DNA of 64,000 bases from Mesobacillus harenae (lineage in GTDB: Bacteria; Bacillota; Bacilli; Bacillales; Cytobacillaceae). The notes beneath the pieces are model-generated. The model saw nothing but the letters and a program-made list of their open reading frames with translations. It ran no database searches and was not told the DNA's origin. The stretch covers positions 19,919-83,918 of the forward strand of contig NZ_JABUNR010000020.1 in the NCBI RefSeq assembly GCF_013343715.1, given 5' to 3'. The first letter of the stretch is position 1; every line of letters begins with the position of its first letter. The position numbers were made by a program, and so were the translations under genes. This document shows, one piece after another, positions 1-7,524 of this stretch.

Positions 1-192
1 AATGTGTTTATATTTCCAAGCCTTGAGGCAGGAAACATCGGCTATAAAATTGCCCAGCGCCTTGGCAACTTCGAGGCAGTCGGACCGATCCTTCAGGGCC
101 TAAACCGCCCGGTAAACGATCTGTCCCGCGGCTGCAGCGAAGAGGACGTCTACAAACTAGCCCTAATTACGGCAGGACAGGCAATAGGTTAA
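1..192 (+). CDS. pta: Phosphate acetyltransferase, C-terminal fragment
   Basis: The reading frame is open from the first base and ends at TAA 190-192, so this is the 3' end of a gene that begins outside the window. The 63 visible residues contain the phosphotransacetylase tail, including FPSLEAGNIGYK and LQGLNRPVNDLSRG, which are highly characteristic of Pta. The enzyme converts acetyl-CoA and phosphate to acetyl phosphate in overflow metabolism. In B. subtilis pta is followed by lipL, as here, which supports the assignment. The GTG at base 4 is an internal valine codon, not a start. Confidence 0.93.
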   Translation, partial: NVFIFPSLEAGNIGYKIAQRLGNFEAVGPILQGLNRPVNDLSRGCSEEDVYKLALITAGQAIG

Positions 193-210
193 TAAATAAA
201 GACGAAAGGG

Positions 211-236
211 CCAGCAAATATTTGCTGGTCTTTAAA
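211..236 (+). terminator. Terminator after pta
   Basis: A perfect palindrome CCAGCAAATATTTGCTGG (211-228) is followed by a T-rich stretch. It sits 18 bases past the pta stop, consistent with an intrinsic terminator. Confidence 0.7.
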
Positions 237-243
237 TGTTTTT

Positions 244-320
244 TAGAATCATTATCGTTATGGAATATATCCGTTTTTTATGGAATATCCTGCTCCATTC
301 ATGGAATATATCCGTTTTTT
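244..320 (+). repeat. ATGGAATATA array, copy 1 (3 units)
   Basis: After a leader TAGAATCATTATCGTT (244-259) come three head-to-tail units of 20-21 bp at 260, 280 and 301. Each begins ATGGAATAT; the first and third are identical (ATGGAATATATCCGTTTTTT). The same leader plus units recur at 43.2 kb and 62.4 kb. The function is unknown. Confidence 0.85.
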
Positions 321-412
321 AAACCGATTAATAGCAAAAAGTAGAATATTGCTATAAAAGTTGATCTCAGTCGACGTTAAACTAATAGAAACCAGTTAAT
401 AAAAGATTAATT

Positions 413-441
413 TTAACCAAGTCAGGTACTTATGCTATAAT
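413..441 (+). promoter_or_regulatory. SigA-type promoter of lipL
   Basis: TTAACC (413-418), a 17-bp spacer and a perfect TATAAT (436-441) preceded by a TG at the extended -10 position. It lies about 40 bases before the lipL start. Confidence 0.6.
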
Positions 442-478
442 ACCTCTGTTATAAAGGAACGTAAAAGGAGATAAAAAG

Positions 479-1333
479 ATGAATGAGGCACTTCATTTGC
501 TTCGTCAGGACACATGGAGAATAATTGATCAGTCTGCACTTGGACCGCATTTTCATGCGTTGCAGTCATTTGCAATGGACGATACGCTTTGTGCCTCAGT
601 GGGAACAGGACAATCACCTGCTTCAGCTCGGGCGTGGGTTCACCATAACACCTTTGTTCTTGGTATTCAGGATACAAGGCTTCCATTTTTACAGGAGGGA
701 CTGAGATTCCTTGAAAAAAGAGGTTGCCAATATATTGTCAGGAATTCTGGTGGACTTGCCGTTGCTCTAGATGAAGGAGTTTTGAACTTATCACTTGTTT
801 TCACTGAGCAGGAAAAAGGAATTGATATCAATCGCGGTTATGATGCGATGTGGATTTTAATAAAAGAGATGTTTTCTGATTTTCATAAAGATATAGAGGC
901 AAAGGAAATCGTTGGCTCCTATTGCCCTGGAAGCTATGATTTAAGCATCGAAGGCAAAAAGTTTGCAGGCATTTCCCAGCGCAGGCTGAAAAGAGGGGTC
1001 GCTGTTCAGATTTATCTTAGTGTAACAGGGAGCGGCAGTGAGCGAGCTGAATTGGTTAAAGGATTTTATGACCATGCAATAAGACAAGAGCAAACAAAGT
1101 TCAGCTACCCTGCGGTTAAGCCTGCTGTCATGGCGTCTCTTTCTGAACTCACTGGCGTGGGCCTTACAGTCCAAGACGTGGTGCTTCGGTTCTTAACCTT
1201 TCTTCAGCAAAATAGCGGAAAGCTTGCAGCGTCTTCTTTAACAGAGGAAGAAACACTTTTGTATGAGCAATATTATATGAGGGTTGTGGAGCGAAATGCA
1301 AAAGTCCTCTCAACAGCGGAAGCGAGCTTATAG
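479..1333 (+). CDS. lipL: Octanoyl-[GcvH]:protein N-octanoyltransferase
   Basis: LipL transfers octanoyl (lipoyl precursor) groups from the glycine-cleavage H protein to the E2 subunits of 2-oxoacid dehydrogenases. This is the amidotransfer step of the Bacillus lipoate pathway. The 284-residue protein matches the usual LipL length of about 281. It has the family signatures RNSGGLAVALDEGVLNLS near residues 88-105 and GSYCPGSYDLS, with the nucleophilic cysteine at residue 149 (position 150 in B. subtilis LipL). The start ATG 479 has AAGGAG at 465-470. A promoter lies just upstream and a strong hairpin follows, so it is probably monocistronic. Its position after pta matches B. subtilis ywfL. Confidence 0.93.
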   Translation: MNEALHLLRQDTWRIIDQSALGPHFHALQSFAMDDTLCASVGTGQSPASARAWVHHNTFVLGIQDTRLPFLQEGLRFLEKRGCQYIVRNSGGLAVALDEGVLNLSLVFTEQEKGIDINRGYDAMWILIKEMFSDFHKDIEAKEIVGSYCPGSYDLSIEGKKFAGISQRRLKRGVAVQIYLSVTGSGSERAELVKGFYDHAIRQEQTKFSYPAVKPAVMASLSELTGVGLTVQDVVLRFLTFLQQNSGKLAASSLTEEETLLYEQYYMRVVERNAKVLSTAEASL

Positions 1334-1348
1334 AACATCTGATATAAA

Positions 1349-1385
1349 AAAAGCCGAAACGCTTAGAGTTTCGGCTTTTCTTGTT
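1349..1385. terminator. Terminator between lipL and rsfA
   Basis: A 12-bp perfect stem (AAAAGCCGAAAC 1349-1360 with GTTTCGGCTTTT 1368-1379) and a 7-nt loop, with A and T tracts on the two sides. It can serve lipL and, on the reverse strand, rsfA. Confidence 0.85.
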
Positions 1386-1454
1386 AAGGGATGCTGCCCC
1401 TCTCCTGCTTGTCTATCTATATATAAATATATATGCGCTAACAACCAATATGGT

Positions 1455-2243
1455 TTACTCAGCTACTTTTTCAAGGTTGCCGTTTCGGTCCATCTTAAAT
1501 TTTGTAGCCGGACGCTCTTCCTCTTCAAATAGCACAAGCTTACGGGCCCGATTCATGATTTTCATTAACGTCTCGTAATCTTCCTGAATCGTAAAAGTAT
1601 TTTGTTCGAGATCAGAGATTTTCAGATCAAGCTCATGATTTAGTTTCTTCAGTTCAGCAATTTCCCGCTTTAATCTGTCATTCTCACTTTTGTATATATC
1701 AACTTGGAGGTTTGAGCTTCCCAGGTTTTGTAAGAATGAAATAACACGTTCCAATGTCAGCTCTTCTGAAGGTGTATATACTTGCCTTGGTTCAGGCTGT
1801 TGCGGAACCTGATAGTGAGCGGCAAATTCTTGAAAAGCTTCCTGCTCCATTGCCCCGGTTTCGAATGTATCGGTTTCGGTATCTTGAACAGAGGAAGAAT
1901 CGGATGCAGAAACGGAAACTGGAACAGGTGCTGGAGTTGGCGCTACGTCTTCCATCGTTGGTACGGGTGGAGAATATAGCAATTTTTTCTTGCCGCCCTG
2001 GTCCTTACCAAGAATTCGCTGTCTTTGTTTTCGCTGCTTTTTAGCTAACTGCAAGGCCTTCTCATAACGATGGCGGACAACAGCATTCCATCTAAATCCA
2101 CATGCTGCAGATGTACGGTTCAGTTTGTCGCCTACTTCTTCAAAAGCATTCAATTGGGTGCTGCCTTCTCTTACGTGCCGCAGCACTGTTTCGGCTAGCA
2201 ATAAATCATTTTCATCTGTCCAGGCATCCTGGCGAACTTTCAT
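1455..2243 (-). CDS. rsfA: RsfA family forespore transcription regulator
   Basis: RsfA is a prespore-specific regulator that modulates part of the SigF regulon. The N-terminus (about residues 1-60) is a Myb/SANT-like domain (DAWTDENDLLLAETVL, TSAACGFRWN). It is followed by a basic linker, a low-complexity Ser/Thr/Pro/Val segment (about 90-150), and a C-terminal coiled coil (about 185-240) rich in heptad-like Leu/Lys/Glu. At 262 residues it has the family's usual build. AGGGAG precedes the ATG with a typical gap. It lies convergent to lipL, as in B. subtilis where rsfA (ywfN) sits between lipL and ywfO. The upstream SigF-like promoter fits its known forespore expression. Confidence 0.9.
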   Translation of the reverse strand: MKVRQDAWTDENDLLLAETVLRHVREGSTQLNAFEEVGDKLNRTSAACGFRWNAVVRHRYEKALQLAKKQRKQRQRILGKDQGGKKKLLYSPPVPTMEDVAPTPAPVPVSVSASDSSSVQDTETDTFETGAMEQEAFQEFAAHYQVPQQPEPRQVYTPSEELTLERVISFLQNLGSSNLQVDIYKSENDRLKREIAELKKLNHELDLKISDLEQNTFTIQEDYETLMKIMNRARKLVLFEEEERPATKFKMDRNGNLEKVAE

Positions 2244-2290
2244 GTTAACTCAACTCCCTATTTTTTTAATATTATTAAAAGTTCTAGTCC

Positions 2291-2320
2291 AAGTTTGTCC
2301 GGTTTTTCCAAGGTTTATAC
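2291..2320 (-). promoter_or_regulatory. SigF/SigG-type promoter of rsfA
   Basis: Read on the reverse strand: GTATA (2320-2316), exactly 15 bases, then GGACAAACTT (2300-2291). The recalled SigF consensus is GYWTA-N15-GGNRANAMTW, so there is one mismatch. It lies about 47 bases before the rsfA start. rsfA is a known SigF target in B. subtilis. Confidence 0.7.
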
Positions 2321-2574
2321 TAAAATCAATGAAAGGATAGTAGACTTTTCCAATTTTTCGATAGATAGGTATTGGAAAAACCTTTTAAAGCTTAAATTCT
2401 CTAGTGAATCATATGATTGAATTCGGCTTGCATTCAGAGAGGAGAAAATGTAAAATACCCTTTAGCAAACGGAAAAAACGTATGCGTTTTCGAGCTAGTA
2501 ACAGAAATTAATCAATTTTATTCATGATTAACTAATAGATTACTTTGGTTTTATATAGAAAGGATTGTATTACG

Positions 2575-2796
2575 ATGAGTAATGAATTCAAAGTTTGCGA
2601 CGATTGTCAGGCCGTAAACTTAAAAACGCTCATTCCCCGCCTGAAACAACTGGATGCTGAGGCCGAGATTGAAATTGGCTGCCAGAGCTATTGCGGCCCT
2701 GGACGAAAAAAAACCTTCGCGTTTGTTAATAACCGACCGGTAGCTGCATTAACAGAAGAAGAATTAATGGAGAAAATCAACAAAAAGCTAAAATAA
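2575..2796 (+). CDS. DUF1450 (YuzB-like) small protein
   Basis: This 73-residue protein has the DUF1450 pattern CDDCQA, GCQSYCGPGRKKTFAFVNNR and PVAALTEEEL. The conserved cysteines (CDDC and C-x3-C) suggest metal or redox chemistry, but the family has no firm function. The start ATG 2575 is chosen because AGAAAGGA lies 11 bases upstream; an earlier in-frame ATG at 2545 has no ribosome binding site. It stands alone between rsfA and ywfO and is followed by a weak hairpin. Confidence 0.8.
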   Translation: MSNEFKVCDDCQAVNLKTLIPRLKQLDAEAEIEIGCQSYCGPGRKKTFAFVNNRPVAALTEEELMEKINKKLK

Positions 2797-2834
2797 AAAT
2801 TGCCTTTGAGCTAAAGCTTAGAGGTAATTTTTTT
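2797..2834 (+). terminator. Terminator after the DUF1450 gene
   Basis: AAAATTGCCT (2797-2806) pairs with AGGTAATTTT, with one G-U pair, and runs into seven T residues. It begins at the stop codon. Confidence 0.65.
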
Positions 2835-2923
2835 GTCATCGAGAAACCTTGCCATATAGGGATTTTTGTCAAAAATTATCTTTTTTTGCAGAAAGTCGAG
2901 GTGAATTGGAACCATAAACGGGC

Positions 2924-2929
2924 TATAAT
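2924..2929 (+). promoter_or_regulatory. -10 element of ywfO
   Basis: A perfect TATAAT with no convincing -35. Transcription from it would start near 2936, which makes the ATG at 2936 unusable and favours the start at 2960. Confidence 0.4.
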
Positions 2930-2959
2930 AGATACATGAAAACAGGAAGAAGGGAAACA

Positions 2960-4252
2960 ATGGGGTATTCGACGGAAAAGCTTAGCGAAGAAAAGGTATT
3001 TAAAGATCCGGTACATCGATACATCCATGTACGAGACAGACTCATATGGGACTTAATCGGGACAAAGGAATTTCAGCGCCTCCGCAGAATTAAACAGCTG
3101 GGTACTACCTACCTGACCTTCCATGGGGCAGAACACAGCCGTTTTAACCATTCGCTGGGTGTCTATGAAATTGTTCGCCGGATTGTGGATATTGCGTTTG
3201 AGGGGCGTCCGGAATGGAACGAAGAAAAAAGGCTGCTTTCCTTATGTGCAGCTTTACTTCATGACTTAGGGCATGGGCCGTTTTCCCATTCCTTCGAGAA
3301 GGTGTTTGACCTGGATCATGAGGACTTTACACAGGCAATAATCTTAGGAGATACAGAAGTAAATGAAGTTTTATCAAGGGTTGAACAGGATTTCCCAAAA
3401 CGGGTTGCCGAAGTAATCGCCAAAACATCAGAGGACAAGCTGGTGGTCAGCCTGATATCAAGCCAAATTGATGCAGATCGGATGGATTATCTGCAGCGTG
3501 ATGCCTATTTTACCGGCGTCAGTTATGGGCATTTTGATATGGAACGGATTCTCCGCGTTATGCGTCCAAAAGAAGATCAGGTTGTCATTAAACAAAGCGG
3601 TATGCATGCTGTTGAAGATTACATAATGAGCAGGTATCAAATGTATTGGCAGGTCTACTTTCACCCAGTAACCAGGAGTGCAGAGGTAATCCTCACCAAG
3701 ATTCTTCACCGTGCTAAAGACCTCTATCAAAATAATTATTCCTTTAAATATAATCCGCTTCACTTTTATTCCCTTTTTAAAGATCAGCTTACGCTTGAAG
3801 ACTATTTAAAATTGGACGAGGCGGTTTTCCTCTACTATTTTCAGATGTGGCAGGAGGAAGAAGATCAAATACTGAGAGATCTTTGCACAAGGTTTCTTAA
3901 CCGGAATTTATTTAAATATGCAGAGTTTGACCCGGCAAAAGAATACAAAAAGTTAGCTGAACTTTCCGCTTTATTTGTAAAAGCAGAAATAGACCCGGAA
4001 TACTATCTTGTCGTCGATTCTTCATCCGATCTTCCTTACGACTTTTATCGTCCAGGCGAGGAAGAAGAACGGCTTCCTATTCATTTGCTTCTAAAAAACG
4101 GAGAGGTGCGCGAGCTTTCAAGAGAGTCTGAGATTGTCGATGCGATTTCGGGTAAAAGAAGAACGGACCATAAACTTTATTATCCGGCAGACCTCCTTGA
4201 AAAAAGCCCAGAAAACCCTTATGTGAAACAGATACTTGCTTTGTTAATTTAA
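2960..4252 (+). CDS. ywfO: HD-domain nucleotide phosphohydrolase YwfO
   Basis: This is a cytosolic HD-superfamily protein, predicted to be a (d)NTP phosphohydrolase like its relatives. Metal-binding residues are visible in EHSRFNHSLGVYEI (about residues 58-71) and LLHDLGHGPFSHSFE (about 101-115). A third HD-type Asp is probable in SSQIDADRMDYLQRDA. The protein has 430 residues from ATG 2960, close to the 433 of B. subtilis YwfO. That start has GGAAGAAGGG 6-7 bases upstream, whereas ATG 2936 coincides with the predicted transcription start. ywgA follows after 18 bases, so the two are probably co-transcribed. Confidence 0.88.
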   Translation: MGYSTEKLSEEKVFKDPVHRYIHVRDRLIWDLIGTKEFQRLRRIKQLGTTYLTFHGAEHSRFNHSLGVYEIVRRIVDIAFEGRPEWNEEKRLLSLCAALLHDLGHGPFSHSFEKVFDLDHEDFTQAIILGDTEVNEVLSRVEQDFPKRVAEVIAKTSEDKLVVSLISSQIDADRMDYLQRDAYFTGVSYGHFDMERILRVMRPKEDQVVIKQSGMHAVEDYIMSRYQMYWQVYFHPVTRSAEVILTKILHRAKDLYQNNYSFKYNPLHFYSLFKDQLTLEDYLKLDEAVFLYYFQMWQEEEDQILRDLCTRFLNRNLFKYAEFDPAKEYKKLAELSALFVKAEIDPEYYLVVDSSSDLPYDFYRPGEEEERLPIHLLLKNGEVRELSRESEIVDAISGKRRTDHKLYYPADLLEKSPENPYVKQILALLI

Positions 4253-4270
4253 AAACGGGAGATGACGAGA

Positions 4271-4777
4271 TTGTTAAAAGATCATGCTAAAATTATTCAT
4301 GCTGTTGCCGTCTCCGGTGAAGTTGTTGGCCGGAAAAAACTGCAGAAAATGATATACATTGCCAAAAAGATGAATTTCCCATTCCAGGAACGGTTCCAGT
4401 TTCACTTTTATGGACCTTATTCAGAGGAATTGACATTGCGGGTGGAAGAACTGTGCAACATGGGCTTTTTAAACGAAGCGAAGGAAGACAAGGGGAATTA
4501 CTTTCAGTACCGTTATAGTTTAACGGATTCTGGAAAAGAGTTTTTGGGACTTAACAGCATTGAAATGCCTAGCCTGCAGGATTGCCTTGGAGATATAAAC
4601 GGCCAAAGTGCAAGATTTCTGGAACTCGTATCAACGATTTTGTATTTTGATAACCTTCCAGAAACAGAGGTAATAGAGAAAGTTCACACATTAAAAAAGA
4701 GCCAGCGCTACACTGATGAGGAAATGGCTCAAGCATTTGGCTTTATTAACGGACTTCAACAAAAAGCTAAGCATTAA
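4271..4777 (+). CDS. ywgA: YwgA family protein
   Basis: A conserved Bacillus protein of unknown function, 168 residues. The visible blocks are VVGRKKLQKMIYIAKKMNF and FHFYGPYSEEL, typical of the YwgA family, which resembles winged-helix or toxin-antitoxin accessory folds. TTG 4271 is chosen as the start because GGGAG (4257-4261) lies 9 bases upstream; ATG 4262 touches the GGGAG and could not be used. It is the second gene of a ywfO-ywgA pair and is followed by a strong terminator. The function is not inferred. Confidence 0.82.
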   Translation: MLKDHAKIIHAVAVSGEVVGRKKLQKMIYIAKKMNFPFQERFQFHFYGPYSEELTLRVEELCNMGFLNEAKEDKGNYFQYRYSLTDSGKEFLGLNSIEMPSLQDCLGDINGQSARFLELVSTILYFDNLPETEVIEKVHTLKKSQRYTDEEMAQAFGFINGLQQKAKH

Positions 4778-4790
4778 GGTGCTTAGCATA

Positions 4791-4841
4791 GACTGTAGAC
4801 AAACTCGAAGAATTTTGAGTTTGCCTACGGTCTTTTTATTT
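4791..4841 (+). terminator. Terminator after ywgA
   Basis: GACTGTAG-A-CAAACTC pairs with GAGTTTG-C-CTACGGTC across a 10-nt loop, followed by TTTTTATTTT. Confidence 0.85.
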
Positions 4842-4868
4842 TAAAATTTAGTTAGAATAACTAGTGAG

Positions 4869-5083
4869 ATTAGTTTTCCACTCCGGGTGCAAGCTTTCGG
4901 CGGACGGGGACGAGCCGCTTTTCCCGCAGGAAATTGATTGGGGATCTTCGAATTTGCACACGCACGAAGGAAATGCGATAGCACATGGAAAGCATCCGAG
5001 AATTCACATCGCACGAAATTATGCGATAGCATAATGAGGAGTTTCGAGGAGTCGCCACCCTCTTCTCCAATCCACTTATAAAA
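4869..5083 (-). repeat. GC-rich TIR element, long form, copy 1
   Basis: Read on the reverse strand it starts ...GGATTGGAGAAG and ends CCCGGAGTGGAAAACTAAT, matching the ends of the elements at 5.25, 23.9 and 60.4 kb. Like the 23.9-kb copy it carries an extra inner module of about 100 bp beginning GACTCCTCGAAACTCCTC, with nested palindromes around ATTATGC/GCATAAT. There are no convincing genes. It occupies most of the gap between ywgA and ywhB. Confidence 0.75.
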
Positions 5084-5247
5084 TAGAATAAATCTTTGTT
5101 GATGCGAAGGGCAGCATGTCATGCTGGCGATGCTTAACTTGCTGCAATGGATTTAAAAAAACTAGCAACTAGGACTTGGCAAAGTGCTTGACGATCACTC
5201 TATATAGCTTATCTCACAGGTTTGGGGTCAAAAATTTGAGAGCAAAC

Positions 5248-5374
5248 CTGCTTATTGGAGCGGAGGGTGCTTGACTCCTGGGGGATTAGCGGGACAGGTG
5301 AGACCCCGCAGGGAGCGATGCGACCGAGGAGGCTCATCGCCCGCCCCCCGGAAAGCAAGCGCCCGGAGCAGAAA
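5248..5374 (+). repeat. GC-rich TIR element, short form, copy 2
   Basis: Shares GGGACAGGTGAGACCCCGCA, GAGGAGGCTCA and CGCCCGCC with the 60.4-kb copy. GGGTGCTTG (5265-5273) can pair with CAAGCGCCC (5356-5364). The terminal inverted repeats are eroded. Confidence 0.8.
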
Positions 5375-5408
5375 CAGCTTTTTTCAACCATTCCAACAAA
5401 AAGATGAC

Positions 5409-5443
5409 AAAAGGCAGCGAGGAAAAGCATTTCGCTGCCTTTT
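5409..5443. terminator. Bidirectional hairpin upstream of ywhB 3' end
   Basis: Perfect 12-bp stem AAAAGGCAGCGA (5409-5420) / TCGCTGCCTTTT (5432-5443). It can terminate reverse-strand transcription leaving ywhB. Confidence 0.7.
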
Positions 5444-5530
5444 GTCGATAGTCTGATCTAAGCATTAAGATGCTTAGCTTTTGTTTTATATCCAGGTATT
5501 TTATGTAACATGAAGGCTAATGTCGCGTTT

Positions 5531-5722
5531 TTAGTTTTGCTCGTCACTAAGGAGCTTTCCATTGATGGCATATTGGTTTTTACTCATCTCTTCAATAAAC
5601 ACCGCAATTTTCTCTTTTGGTGCTCCTGTAGTTTCGCTGACAGCGTCAGTCACCTTTTCAACAAGCGCTCTTTTTTGATCTTCAGTACGGCCTTCCAGCA
5701 TTTTGACAGTAACATATGGCAT
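5531..5722 (-). CDS. ywhB: 4-oxalocrotonate tautomerase-like protein YwhB
   Basis: A 63-residue tautomerase-superfamily subunit. The start chosen gives the mature N-terminus Pro-Tyr-Val-Thr-Val, where Pro2 (after Met removal) is the catalytic base of the 4-OT family. AGGAGG lies 7 bases upstream of this ATG, while the upstream in-frame ATG would bury the proline and is rejected. Basic residues near RTEDQKR and the GAPKEKIAVFIEEM segment fit the family fold. The native substrate is unknown. Its position before ywhC-ywhD matches B. subtilis. Confidence 0.9.
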   Translation of the reverse strand: MPYVTVKMLEGRTEDQKRALVEKVTDAVSETTGAPKEKIAVFIEEMSKNQYAINGKLLSDEQN

Positions 5723-5829
5723 GTTCATTCCTCCTAAACTAACTAGCTGTAGTTTTTCATAATTCAATTAATTTTGCAAGCAGATCACGATTCTCACTTT
5801 TCACATTAAAGCCCCATTCATGTATACTA

Positions 5830-6030
5830 AAATAAAAGCGGAGCCGACTGTCCAGCCCCGACAAGCACTGGAGGGCCAGCAGGTGAAGTCGTACTTTGAC
5901 TTCATCAGATGGACCGAAGTGCACGAGGGGCTAGGAGGAGCAGCTAGCCAAATAAAAGCGGAGCCGACTGTCCAGCCCCGACAAGCACTGGAGGGCCAGC
6001 AGGTGAAGTCGTGCTTATTTTATCAGACTG
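5830..6030 (+). repeat. Stop-codon-type modular repeat, tandem pair
   Basis: Two copies begin at 5830 and 5950, 120 bp apart. Their first roughly 60 bases are identical (AATAAAAGCGGAGCCGACTG, then TCCAGCCCCGACAAGCACTGG and GAAGTCGT). The second copy is cut short. The first ends CGAGGGGCTAGGAGGAGCAG, a variant of the family's 3' end. The pair fills the ywhB-ywhC gap. Confidence 0.85.
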
Positions 6031-6069
6031 GACTAATTTAGGTATATCTAGAAAAAAGGGGATTGAGAT

Positions 6070-6738
6070 GTGGAATTTTTGGAGCGGTTTTTAGCGTTTC
6101 CGTGGGATCAAATTCCTTATGTAATTATCACTTTAGTGATTGCGTTTACGATACATGAATTTGCCCACGCATTTGTAGCTTATAAATTTGGTGATCCAAC
6201 AGCAAAAAATCAGGGAAGACTAACATTGAATCCGCTTCAGCATTTGGATCCCTTTGGAACAATTTTGATTTTTATCATGGGCTTTGGGTGGGCAAGGCCG
6301 GTTCCGGTTAACCGTTTCTTTTTTAAGAATCCAAAGCTTGCAGGGATATTAGTATCAGTTGCCGGTCCCGTCAGCAACCTGATCCTTTCCCTTATCGCCT
6401 TAACAATCCTCTATGGCCTTGCAGGTGCTGGGATTTTGGCTGGCTTGCCGGTGTATGTGCTTGAATTTCTTGAACTATTTATCTCACTAAACATTGTTTT
6501 GTTTGTGTTTAATTTGCTGCCGTTTCCGCCCCTCGACGGCTATCGGATTATTGAGGATTTAGCACCGTCGCATATTCGGGTTAAGATGTCACAATATGAA
6601 AACTATGGGTCGCTGATTTTTTTGATTTTGGTTATTACACCATTAGATCAGTACACGATTCAGCCGATTTTCAGCTTTATTTTGCCAGGCTTGATGTCAG
6701 ACTTGCATGAATTTTTCTATCAGTTATTTATCGCATAA
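6070..6738 (+). CDS. ywhC: Site-2-type membrane metalloprotease YwhC
   Basis: A peptidase M50 family integral membrane protein of 222 residues with about five to six hydrophobic segments. The zinc site is visible as HEFAH (an HExxH motif, about residues 29-33), with the second-site NLLPFPPLDGYRI (about 147-159), where the Asp completes the metal ligands. The start is GTG 6070, with GGGG just upstream; the overlapping ATG at 6068 is in another frame and stops at once. The substrate is unknown. ywhD follows after 32 bases, probably in one operon as in B. subtilis. Confidence 0.9.
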   Translation: MEFLERFLAFPWDQIPYVIITLVIAFTIHEFAHAFVAYKFGDPTAKNQGRLTLNPLQHLDPFGTILIFIMGFGWARPVPVNRFFFKNPKLAGILVSVAGPVSNLILSLIALTILYGLAGAGILAGLPVYVLEFLELFISLNIVLFVFNLLPFPPLDGYRIIEDLAPSHIRVKMSQYENYGSLIFLILVITPLDQYTIQPIFSFILPGLMSDLHEFFYQLFIA

Positions 6739-6770
6739 AAAAATGACCTTGTAGCAGGAGGTAAGATGTC

Positions 6771-7283
6771 ATGGAAGAGAAAAAGAAGAAAAGCATAGGG
6801 TTCAACATTATAAAAAACGACCCGACAGACGGGCATGGAGGGTTTGGTGGAGGTTCCTTAAGTCTCGATAATGTCTCCCCAGTCATTATTGATGTAGAAG
6901 GGGGCGAAGCTGTAGTCGATATAGGGGCCATGCATGCAAGGAGTGCGATTGAAAAACGCATTAAATTCCTCCCAAACAAGGAAGACGTTCCGGATGCAAA
7001 ACTGTTTTGGCTCGTATGGGTTACGATAGACCGAAAACCAGAAGGTCCATATTACGCAGGAGCTACGGCTTGTGAAATGACCGTTAACCAAGAGATTCGC
7101 CGCGGCTATAAATCCTTGCCTGAACACGTAAACCGCCTTGATAAATCAATTAAGCGCCATATAATTGTGGACCATATGGATAATAAGTCAAAGGGAATTC
7201 TTAGTGATTTCCTAAAAAACCATGATGCTGGCATGTGGGAAAGGGCTAGTGACAAGCTAAAAGAAGACTTGAATGCCAAATAA
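6771..7283 (+). CDS. ywhD: YwhD family protein
   Basis: A 170-residue protein of the YwhD family, function unknown, recognised from the blocks NIIKNDPTDGHGGFGGGSLS near the N-terminus, DIGAMHARSAIEKRIKF and NHDAGMWERAS near the C-terminus. The start ATG 6771 has a full AGGAGGT at 6756-6762. It is cytosolic with no signal or membrane segment, and it follows ywhC as in B. subtilis. Confidence 0.88.
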   Translation: MEEKKKKSIGFNIIKNDPTDGHGGFGGGSLSLDNVSPVIIDVEGGEAVVDIGAMHARSAIEKRIKFLPNKEDVPDAKLFWLVWVTIDRKPEGPYYAGATACEMTVNQEIRRGYKSLPEHVNRLDKSIKRHIIVDHMDNKSKGILSDFLKNHDAGMWERASDKLKEDLNAK

Positions 7284-7470
7284 ATTTCTTGTCGAAAATG
7301 TGAAATATTTGTGAACAAAGTTTGTCTTCTACTTGCCCAAATGGGCTAAAGAAAGTAAACTTAAAAACAGCGCAAACACATTTGACGCTAGGACACGTGA
7401 AGCGAAAGCATTAAACAGTCTGATTTGCCATGAAAAGACTGGCTTATGAATGAGACGAGTTTGAAACTTA

Positions 7471-7524
7471 GCTGAACATAAAAATCCCCCGGACAAACTA
7501 TTGTCTGGGGATTTTTATGTTCAG
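7471..7524. terminator. Terminator shared by ywhD side and pbpG
   Basis: A very long inverted repeat: GCTGAACATAAAAATCCCC and GGACAA on the left, TTGTC and GGGGATTTTTATGTTCAGC on the right, about 25 bp of stem. The right arm overlaps the pbpG stop codon at 7521-7523. Confidence 0.85.

Noticed and set aside
5271..5456. Open frames within the GC-rich element
   Set aside because: The frames are not kept between copies and no start signal is present.
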